In this document: positions 14,373 through 20,127 of the stretch, piece by piece
Layout of the letters: the number at the start of each line of letters is the position of its first letter
How positions within the stretch are numbered: the stretch's first letter is position 1
Assembly: GCA_964491625.1 (NCBI GenBank)
Contig: CAZBIU010000095.1
Coordinates: 1 to 20,127, forward strand
Direction: 5' to 3'
Length of the DNA: 20,127 nt
DNA from: Fen-1118 sp964491625
GTDB taxonomy: Bacteria > Myxococcota_A > Polyangia > Fen-1088
Notes under the pieces: model-generated
The model's input: the letters and a program-made list of their open reading frames with translations, nothing else
Database searches by the model: none
Told to the model about the DNA's origin: nothing
Program-made: the position numbers and the translations under genes

Positions 14373-15161
14373 TCAAGCAGCTCGTGCCTCAGGGCCCACG
14401 GCGTCTTGTGGCTCGGCCTTGCCCGGGCCGCGGATCAATGAAAACACAATCCCGCTCATGGCGTAGAGCGCGACAACCGTGTACCCGGTCGGAAGGTCGA
14501 AGAAATAGGAAGTCACGATAGCGATGAGATTGAGCACGGTTCCCAGCCCCCAGGCGAGCAGCAACTGGGCTTTGAACGAAAGCTTCAGGCTCGAAACCAT
14601 GAACGCGGGCGCGACCAGGATGGAGAACACCACCAGGACGCCCGCGAGGTTCACCGAGCTGGTGACCGTGAGCGAGAATGTGCCGAAGAAGACCAGCTCG
14701 CGCCAGGTCCCGCGCAGGCGTCGGAGGCCGAACCACAGCACGGCCCCGATCACGGCGTAGAGGATCGCCGTCTTCAAGACCGCGTGCATCGACACGAACA
14801 GAATGTCAGCGGCGACCAGGTGCTCCATCTCCTCTGCCCCGCGGGGTGCGCGGGACAGAGCGATGACTGCGGCGCTCATGCCGAATGCATAGAGAAGCCC
14901 GATGAAAGCTTCGTGGTTGCGCGTGCGCTTGGTCGACAGGGCGATGAGAAATGCACCGAGGAGCGAGAAAACCAGCGACACCGGATACATGTACTTGCCG
15001 TCGAACACGAGGATGGCGATGGCCGCGCCAAAGGCGGCCATTTGCCCGATGCCGAGGTCGGTGAAGATGATGCCGCGTCGGATGATGTGCAGCCCGTAGT
15101 AGGAATGGATGCCGAGCAGCACCACCGAGAGCAGAAATGCGCTGAACAGAACGTCAATCAT
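14373..15161 (-). CDS. znuB: Metal (zinc/manganese) ABC transporter permease, ZnuB type
   Basis: This 262-residue membrane permease of the ABC-3 family passes metal ions across the inner membrane. It is strongly hydrophobic, with seven to eight helices. Family motifs include GIIFTDLGIGQMAAFGAA (30-47), near the usual GxxLxDxxLSHxxxPG-type segment, and the later SLTVTSSVNLAGVLVVFSIL, which leads into the VAPAF motif. It begins one nucleotide after the znuA stop, so the two are translationally linked. The partner ATPase (ZnuC) is not encoded next to it, which is unusual; it must come from elsewhere in the genome. Zinc rather than manganese is inferred from the neighbouring genes. Confidence 0.88.
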   Translation of the reverse strand: MIDVLFSAFLLSVVLLGIHSYYGLHIIRRGIIFTDLGIGQMAAFGAAIAILVFDGKYMYPVSLVFSLLGAFLIALSTKRTRNHEAFIGLLYAFGMSAAVIALSRAPRGAEEMEHLVAADILFVSMHAVLKTAILYAVIGAVLWFGLRRLRGTWRELVFFGTFSLTVTSSVNLAGVLVVFSILVAPAFMVSSLKLSFKAQLLLAWGLGTVLNLIAIVTSYFFDLPTGYTVVALYAMSGIVFSLIRGPGKAEPQDAVGPEARAA

Positions 15162-15162
15162 C

Positions 15163-16056
15163 TCAGACGCTCGCCAGCAGTGTGTCGAACAAAGTGAAGA
15201 TGTCCTGCGCGGCTGGGACAGCGGCTACATCTTGCGGCAACACCACCCACGGGACCGACATCTTCTGGGACAGGCCCTCGGCGGTCTTCTGCTCGTGATA
15301 GGGGTCGTTGATGATCTTGTAAATGCTGCCGGGCGGGTTGGCCTGAATGAGCTCTTCGATGTGTCGGCTGGTCGGGGGAATGCCGGGTTTCGGCTCAAGC
15401 TCGCCCACGATCTTCAGGCCGGTGCGCGCGGCGAAGTAGTCGAACAATCGGTGGTACTGGATGACGGACTTGCCCCGCAAGGGCGCGGCCTTCTTGTCCC
15501 ATTCGGCGCTCTTCGCCTTCCAACGCGCCAAGAATGCGTCGAGGTTCGCCTGGTAGACTGCGCCGCCTCCCGGATCCGCGCGCCGGAGCGCATCCGTGAT
15601 CATGCGCGCCAAGGCCGGAATGTTATGCCAGTCGAGCACGAAGTGCGGGTTGCCGTCGGGATGGATGTCGCCTTCGGAACGACTCACGTTGGTCGGCTTC
15701 TCGATCAGGGTCACGGCCTGTGACAGGTCGACCAAGCCCTCTCCGCCCGGCATGATTTTGGGATTGTTGGCCTGGCGAATGAGCGGCGGCACGAATCCGA
15801 TTTCGAGCGAGGCACCGTTGATGATCAAGAGATCCGCCTGGCGCAGCTTTCCGATGAAGGACGGGCGCGGCACCACGAAATGCGGATCTTCGTCGCCCTT
15901 GGCCAGCGTGCTGACGCTGACCCGGTCCTTGCCGATTTGCTCGACCAGGGACGCGATGTACGGGTAGGTAACCACAATCTTGGTCTTGGCTTGCGCCGGC
16001 GTTGCGAATGCGCTGCTGAGCGCGGCGGCGACCAGGATACTTGCGATGAGCTTCAT
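15163..16056 (-). CDS. znuA: Metal ABC transporter substrate-binding protein, ZnuA type
   Basis: This 297-residue periplasmic protein captures a divalent metal and hands it to the permease. A signal peptide covers residues 1-23 (cut after AQA). Cluster A-I (TroA-like) features follow: VVTYPYIASLVEQIG (28-42), and candidate metal ligands His59 (GDEDPHF), His138 (DGNPHF; His132 is nearby), His202 (QYHRLFDYF) and an acidic residue in NDPYHEQKTAE (250-260). The His-rich loop seen in many zinc-specific ZnuA proteins is absent, so metal choice cannot be read with certainty. A good ribosome site (GGAG) precedes the ATG. It starts 19 bp after the outer-membrane protein gene and leads directly into znuB, within one operon. 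Confidence 0.9.
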   Translation of the reverse strand: MKLIASILVAAALSSAFATPAQAKTKIVVTYPYIASLVEQIGKDRVSVSTLAKGDEDPHFVVPRPSFIGKLRQADLLIINGASLEIGFVPPLIRQANNPKIMPGGEGLVDLSQAVTLIEKPTNVSRSEGDIHPDGNPHFVLDWHNIPALARMITDALRRADPGGGAVYQANLDAFLARWKAKSAEWDKKAAPLRGKSVIQYHRLFDYFAARTGLKIVGELEPKPGIPPTSRHIEELIQANPPGSIYKIINDPYHEQKTAEGLSQKMSVPWVVLPQDVAAVPAAQDIFTLFDTLLASV

Positions 16057-16075
16057 GGAATTCTCCTAGTTTTTC

Positions 16076-17560
16076 TTAGAACGAATGGGCTCCGTGAGGA
16101 CCGACGGCGATGTTCATCTCAAGCAAGATTTCGTGAACATCCCTGCGCGCTCCGTTCAACAAGCGGGATCGGTCATAGGCGTATTGAAGTCGGAATCGGG
16201 AAAACTCGGTTGGGCTGCATTCGAGCATGCCGGTGTAGCGCTGAAGCAGGTTGCCCGGCGACTGCTTGGCGCCGTCGACGGTGAGCGAATTCTGATCGAG
16301 CAGGTCGAAGCGCGCCCCCACCCGCCAGCGCCCCGGCTCGTCGAAGCGCCAGATGAGCTGGCTGTAGAAGCCGCCCTGTCGCTTGTCGGCCGCGTGCACG
16401 ACCCCGTCGGCAGCCTGCGCGAGATCACCGGACGACACCAGGCCGAGATACTCGCTTTGCCAGGTCAGGCTGCGGTACGAGCTGATGAGATACTTGTAGG
16501 TCAGCTCGCCGTTGTAGAGGATGGTGCCGGGCGCGCTGAAAGCCGTATCGGTCGGCAGGTCTCGGATATGCGCCTGCAGGGCGTGGCCGTACATCACGGA
16601 CGCGCCCAGCAAGAAGACGTGGTCACCCACGTCGAACGACGTCTTGAGCGAGCCAACCGCCATGGAAGGGGCGAAGGAGGGGCTCGACGACAGGACTGCC
16701 CCGTTTGCTGCGGTCAGTTGGTAGCTGGCGGCGCCAAAGAGCGGCGACTCGTCGGAATAGCCCTGGAAGACTTCGAGATTGAGCTGGAGCAGAAAATCCA
16801 AGGGCGCGGTCCACGACAGCCGGATCCCGGGATTCTTGAACCCTTCGAGGCCCATGAATGCCTCGTACACCATGGGCTCGTCGTAGAAGTCCCACACGTG
16901 CTGGTGCATTGCATTCAGTCGGCCGAACGAAGAGAAGAACTTGCCGATCCGAAGTTGGAATCCCAACGGGAGCTGGCGCGTATCCGCGTAGACTTCCTCT
17001 AGGTCGTATCCACCTGGGGTCAGGGTGACGATGCCCGTGAAATCGAAGTACGGATCCACTGCGGCCGAGAACGCGAGCTCGAGGTAGTTGAAGTTGAAGC
17101 CGCGCAGCTTGCCGGTGCGGTCGCTCTCTTCGATGAAACCTGGGACCGCAAGGGTCTTGGCGGTGTCGTCGCCCAGGTTCGTACGCACGAGGCCGAAGTC
17201 TGCGATCAGCGATAGGTCGGGATTGAAGTGATTCTGGATGAAGGCGGCCGCGGTCGAGCGCGCCGCGGGTTGCGGCGTGCGCTCGGCTTCCAGGGCTTCC
17301 AGCGCTTCGATGCGGCTCCGCAGCTCTTCACAAGAAGAGGTGGGCGGATTTTGGTCTGAGGCTGGCCTGGTATCGGTGGACCCTGGCAAATGATCGACGG
17401 GCTCGGCGCCGGGTGTCCCCGGCGAACGGTCGGTGGGTTGGCTTTCCTGCTTGGTGGCCGCTGGCTGGGCTTTGGTGACATCAGCGCCGCCGGCTGCCAG
17501 CGAGTCGCCTTGAGGCGGCTGCGCCGACAGCAAGGTGGCAATCATGGCGATGGAAATCAT
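16076..17560 (-). CDS. Outer-membrane beta-barrel linked to metal uptake
   Basis: This 494-residue protein has a short signal peptide (~1-13), a Pro/Gln-rich stretch and a short coiled coil (~77-95, CEELRSRIEALEALEAER), followed by an outer-membrane barrel from ~110. Blocks such as HFNPDLSLIADFGLV, LPLGFQLRIGKFFSSFGRLN, MHQHVWDFYDEPMVYEAF and PGIRLSWTAP match a family often labelled 'zinc-regulated TonB-dependent outer membrane receptor'. I see no TonB box or plug domain, so a porin-like channel is more likely. The ribosome site is good (GGGAGG, 8 nt before ATG). Placed between the small His/Cys protein and znuA, it probably lets the metal cross the outer membrane. Confidence 0.82.
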   Translation of the reverse strand: MISIAMIATLLSAQPPQGDSLAAGGADVTKAQPAATKQESQPTDRSPGTPGAEPVDHLPGSTDTRPASDQNPPTSSCEELRSRIEALEALEAERTPQPAARSTAAAFIQNHFNPDLSLIADFGLVRTNLGDDTAKTLAVPGFIEESDRTGKLRGFNFNYLELAFSAAVDPYFDFTGIVTLTPGGYDLEEVYADTRQLPLGFQLRIGKFFSSFGRLNAMHQHVWDFYDEPMVYEAFMGLEGFKNPGIRLSWTAPLDFLLQLNLEVFQGYSDESPLFGAASYQLTAANGAVLSSSPSFAPSMAVGSLKTSFDVGDHVFLLGASVMYGHALQAHIRDLPTDTAFSAPGTILYNGELTYKYLISSYRSLTWQSEYLGLVSSGDLAQAADGVVHAADKRQGGFYSQLIWRFDEPGRWRVGARFDLLDQNSLTVDGAKQSPGNLLQRYTGMLECSPTEFSRFRLQYAYDRSRLLNGARRDVHEILLEMNIAVGPHGAHSF

Positions 17561-17689
17561 GAACGCGTCCTCCCTGGCTCGTGCTCCTGCTGAAACGTCG
17601 CAACGAAGACCGGAAAGTCGTGACGTTCCGAAGCCGACCTTCCTGCTGGCAACTGAAATGCGGGCGGCGCGTGTGGGCCGCCTGGACCA

Positions 17690-18118
17690 TCAGGCCGCGG
17701 GAGGCGAGTTCTTCGGCGAAAGCAGGATCAGGTCGAAAGGCGCGAGGGACGCGGTCCTGGAATGGGAAACCAGGGCGACCGCTATGGAACGATGGACTGG
17801 CGTCGAAATGGCCAGCGGGAGCAGGGCATACCGCCGGCTGGTGTCGATGCAAATCACGCAGGCTTCGTGATCGCCATCGACAAGCTGGCGGCCCTCCGCA
17901 GCCAACGCAGGGAGCGTGGAGACTGGAATGGAGTCGCCCCGCGCGGACGCCGCCGCTGTCGAGGGCGCCACGTGGATGATGTCGCCATGCTCGGGGCACG
18001 TAACGTGGTGAACCAGGAGCAGGTGACCAAAGGACAACACCTGAACCGCAAGCAGGATCTGGCTGATAGTCCTCAGCCCACGCAATCGCGGGCGCGCTGA
18101 GTTGTCCTGCTTCGCCAT
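17690..18118 (-). CDS. Small membrane-anchored His/Cys-rich protein, first gene of the metal operon
   Basis: This is a 142-residue protein of no named family that I can identify. Residues ~15-36 (LRTISQILLAVQVLSFGHLL) form a signal anchor. Just outside the membrane come HHVTCPEHGDIIH (37-49) and, after a variable linker, DHEACVIC (83-90). Together Cys41, His44, His49, His84, Cys87 and Cys90 make a plausible metal-binding site. The C-terminus has a second hydrophobic stretch (~95-118) and ends LLSPKNSPPAA. It opens the operon that includes the outer-membrane barrel, znuA and znuB, so a role in metal sensing or hand-over is a fair guess. I start it at ATG 18116-18118. A longer frame reaching 18376 would overlap the divergent U32 gene and is a shadow. 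Confidence 0.7.
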   Translation of the reverse strand: MAKQDNSARPRLRGLRTISQILLAVQVLSFGHLLLVHHVTCPEHGDIIHVAPSTAAASARGDSIPVSTLPALAAEGRQLVDGDHEACVICIDTSRRYALLPLAISTPVHRSIAVALVSHSRTASLAPFDLILLSPKNSPPAA

Positions 18119-18125
18119 TGAATTG

Positions 18126-18154
18126 TTCTTAGGAAACGAAAGCGGGTCTGTCAA
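18126..18154 (-). promoter_or_regulatory. Candidate promoter of the metal operon
   Basis: On the minus strand a perfect -35 TTGACA (18149-18154) is followed after exactly 17 bp by TAAGAA (18126-18131), a weak -10. Transcription would start about at 18119, right at the ATG of the first gene, so the mRNA would be leaderless or nearly so. That agrees with the absence of a ribosome site there. I could not recognise a Zur box. Confidence 0.4.
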
Positions 18155-18170
18155 GTCAGGTTGAGAATCG

Positions 18171-18193
18171 GCGAATCGCCAGGCGACCTTCGC
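18171..18193. promoter_or_regulatory. Imperfect palindrome between the metal operon and the U32 gene
   Basis: The core TCGCC-A-GGCGA (18176-18186) is a perfect dyad, flanked by GCGAA (18171-18175) and TTCGC (18189-18193) with a 2-bp offset on the right. It sits in the divergent intergenic region, about 20 bp upstream of the candidate -35 of the metal operon. It could be an operator for either gene. Shape is the only evidence. Confidence 0.25.
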
Positions 18194-18236
18194 TTGCTGC
18201 TTGCACTGCTCGCCGGTTGCCGTCGATAAGGAAGCC

Positions 18237-20066
18237 GTGACCGCCATCGAGCTGCTTGCGCCCGCCAAAGACGCGGACATCGGAATCGCCGCCATCAACT
18301 GTGGCGCCGACGCCGTGTACATTGGCGCCCCGCGCTTCGGCGCCCGCGAAGCCGCCGGCAATGCGCTGCCTGACATCGCCCGCTTGGTGGAATACGCCCA
18401 CCGCTACTGGGCCAAAGTCTACGCCGCGGTCAACACCATCCTGCGCGACGATGAAATCGACCGGGCGGTCGGGCTCTGCCACGACCTTCACGGCGTTGGC
18501 GTGGACGGGCTGATCATCCAAGAGGTCGGGCTCCTCGAATGCGCCTTGCCACCGCTGCCGCTTATCGCCAGCACGCAGATGCACAATCACACCTCCGAGC
18601 GGGTGGCGTTTCTGGAAAAGGTCGGCTTCTCGCGCGCGATCTTGGCTCGTGAGTTGGATCTGAATCAAATCCGTGCGATCCGCGCCGCCACGACCATCGA
18701 GCTCGAAGTCTTCATCCACGGCGCGCTGTGCGTGTGCATGAGCGGCCAATGCACGCTGAGCTACGCCATGGGCGGGCGCAGCGGTAATCGCGGACAGTGC
18801 GCGCAGCCGTGCCGGCGCAGCTATTCCCTGGTCGATTCCAATGGTCGCACCGTCGTGTCGGATCGACACTTGCTATCCCTGCGCGATCTCAACCTGACCC
18901 CGCGGCTGGGAGATCTGCTCGAAGCGGGCGTGACCTCATTCAAGATCGAAGGCCGGCTCAAGAACCAGGGCTACGTGATGAACACCGTCGGGCACTATCG
19001 CCAAACGCTCGACCAGCTACTCGACGGAAGAGGGCTGCGTAAATCCTCGTCGGGCAAGGTGACGCTGGGTTTCGTCCCCAATCCCGACAAGACCTTCAAC
19101 CGTGGCTACACCACCTACTTTCTCGGCGGGCGTGGCGCCGAGGTCGCCTCGCCCGATTCGCCCAAGCACGTCGGGGAGCCCGTCGGCAAGGTCGCCTCGC
19201 TCGGCCGCGATTCGTTCGTTTTGGACGGCAGCGCCCCGTTGCGCAGCGGCGACGGCATCACGTTTTACGACAAAGACGGGCAACTAGAAGGCTCGCTGGT
19301 CAATCGCGTACAGGGCCGCACGGTCTTTCCGCAGAGACTCGAAAGCATCGCCCGGGGCGCGCGCGTGTTTCGCAACCACGATCACGCCTTCGCCGCGCAG
19401 ATTGCGAAGAGCCGACCTTCGCGCAAGATCGGGATTGCCCTCAGGCTGATGGAGGCGACGGACGGTCTACGGTTGCAAGTGGTCGACGAGGACGGCGTCT
19501 CGGCGATGGCGCTCATAGACTGCGAGATAGTTCCGGCCGACAAGCCCGAACCGGCGCGCCAGGCGGTTCAGCAACAACTAGCCAAGCTCGGCGAAACGGA
19601 ATTCTCGGTCCATTCTGTTGTGCTTGCGTGGGACAAGCCGCTGCACTTGCCGGCCAGCGTGGTCAATACACTGCGCCGCTCGCTGGCCAGCGAATTGCGT
19701 GCCGCGCGTGCCCAGGCCCGCCCGGTGACAGGGCGGCTCGCCTGCGATGCGAGCGCTCAGTTTCCCGAGGGTCGCTTATCCTTCCGAGGCAACGTTCTCA
19801 ATCAAAGGGCCGCCCAGTTTTATGAGCGCCACGGCGTGCACGATATAGAGCCCGCCGCCGAGAGTGGCGTCGACCTCGCAGGCCGCCCCGTCATGACCAC
19901 GCGCTACTGCCTCAAGTACGAACAAGGCCTTTGTCCGCGCGAGCACGGAAGCCGTGCCGCCCCCGCCGAGCCTTGGTTTCTCATCGACGACCAAGGCCGC
20001 CGGTTTCGCCTGGAATTCCGCTGCGAAGAGCCCCTTTGCGTGATGGAAATCGTCCTCGGAAGCTGA
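18237..20066 (+). CDS. U32-family protein (RlhA/TrhP-like, 'collagenase-like peptidase')
   Basis: This 609-residue protein is from the family once called peptidase U32. Characterised members (TrhP, RlhA, UbiU/V) carry Fe-S clusters and modify RNA or quinones by hydroxylation using prephenate, so true protease activity is doubtful. The N-terminal TIM-barrel starts IELLAPAKDADIGIAAINCG. The signature block EVFIHGALCVCMSGQCTLSY then GRSGNRGQCAQPC supplies Cys165, Cys172 and Cys188. LSLRDLN and VTSFKIEGRLKN follow, then DKTFNRGYTTYFLGGR. The C-terminus (~430-609) ends with four further cysteines, in TRYCLKYEQGLC and EFRCEEPLC. The length and these blocks fit the ~600-residue subgroup common in Bacteroidetes. 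GTG 18237 is chosen as start because AAGGAAG lies 3-9 bp upstream; the open frame from ATG 18201 lacks such a site. Confidence 0.88.
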   Translation: MTAIELLAPAKDADIGIAAINCGADAVYIGAPRFGAREAAGNALPDIARLVEYAHRYWAKVYAAVNTILRDDEIDRAVGLCHDLHGVGVDGLIIQEVGLLECALPPLPLIASTQMHNHTSERVAFLEKVGFSRAILARELDLNQIRAIRAATTIELEVFIHGALCVCMSGQCTLSYAMGGRSGNRGQCAQPCRRSYSLVDSNGRTVVSDRHLLSLRDLNLTPRLGDLLEAGVTSFKIEGRLKNQGYVMNTVGHYRQTLDQLLDGRGLRKSSSGKVTLGFVPNPDKTFNRGYTTYFLGGRGAEVASPDSPKHVGEPVGKVASLGRDSFVLDGSAPLRSGDGITFYDKDGQLEGSLVNRVQGRTVFPQRLESIARGARVFRNHDHAFAAQIAKSRPSRKIGIALRLMEATDGLRLQVVDEDGVSAMALIDCEIVPADKPEPARQAVQQQLAKLGETEFSVHSVVLAWDKPLHLPASVVNTLRRSLASELRAARAQARPVTGRLACDASAQFPEGRLSFRGNVLNQRAAQFYERHGVHDIEPAAESGVDLAGRPVMTTRYCLKYEQGLCPREHGSRAAPAEPWFLIDDQGRRFRLEFRCEEPLCVMEIVLGS

Positions 20067-20127
20067 AACTTCCTAGGGCCTGTCCCCAAATTCGGCGACC
20101 AAAAATTTGCGCGATAGCTCATCCGGT
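20067..20127. other. Non-coding tail of the window
   Basis: After the U32 stop I see no gene. GGAAG (20059-20063, overlapping the end of the gene) and CTTCC (20069-20073 region) could form a small hairpin. CAAATT (20087-20092) and AATTTG (20104-20109) form a 6-bp stem. The GCCTGTCCCC stretch just before resembles motifs often found near small transposons, but no element is visible within the window. Confidence 0.25.

Noticed and set aside
18119..18236. Zur operator
   Set aside because: No match to the Zur palindromes I know; the GC-rich palindrome at 18171-18193 is of a different type.
1..20127. CRISPR array, tRNA, rRNA or insertion sequence
   Set aside because: No regularly spaced repeats, no tRNA T-loop/acceptor pattern, no rRNA sequence and no transposase were recognised on either strand.

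Overview
The window looks like chromosomal DNA of a GC-rich Gram-negative bacterium. The best guess is a member of the Myxococcota or a related 'deltaproteobacterial' lineage. The reasons are high-GC codon use, outer-membrane proteins, an NtrC-type regulator, a sigma-54-type promoter, and a proline-rich envelope protein of a kind I associate with that group. This placement is inference; no rRNA or tRNA gene is present to fix it.

Layout. Positions 1-1645 (minus) hold the first 548 codons of a fused NuoE-NuoF NADH dehydrogenase gene that runs off the left edge. It is divergent from a fluoride channel gene, fluC (1766-2149). A 400-bp stretch without a recognisable gene follows. Positions 2552-5146 form a regulatory block. 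It holds an NtrC-family protein with a degenerate receiver and no GAFTGA loop, a terminator, two tandem dyads and a near-consensus sigma-54 promoter. After these come a FliA/WhiG-type sigma factor and a short FlgM-like anti-sigma factor. No flagellar structural gene is visible. A DUF763 gene and a small acidic protein lie on the minus strand (5121-6705). They are followed by an envelope protein (6931-8190) and a class A penicillin-binding protein (8211-10700).

Positions 10733-14327 look like an accessory stretch. It has a 76-residue conserved small protein (minus), a predicted secreted HEAT-repeat / transmembrane / TIR receptor-like protein, a YvlD/holin-4_2-type membrane protein, and a 3-methyladenine DNA glycosylase. 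It also has the C-terminal stub of a zinc alcohol dehydrogenase and a doubtful small ORF. Positions 14373-18118 (minus) are a metal-uptake operon, most likely for zinc. In transcription order it encodes a His/Cys-rich membrane-anchored small protein, an outer-membrane beta-barrel, a ZnuA-type binding protein and a ZnuB-type permease. The ATPase gene (znuC) is missing from it. The window ends with a U32-family protein (18237-20066).

Two items stand out. One is the HEAT-TM-TIR protein, whose predicted topology (periplasmic sensor, cytoplasmic TIR) resembles a Toll-like receptor. The other is the apparent sigma-54 to sigma-28-like to FlgM-like cascade outside any flagellar locus, next to an NtrC-family protein that should not be able to activate sigma-54.
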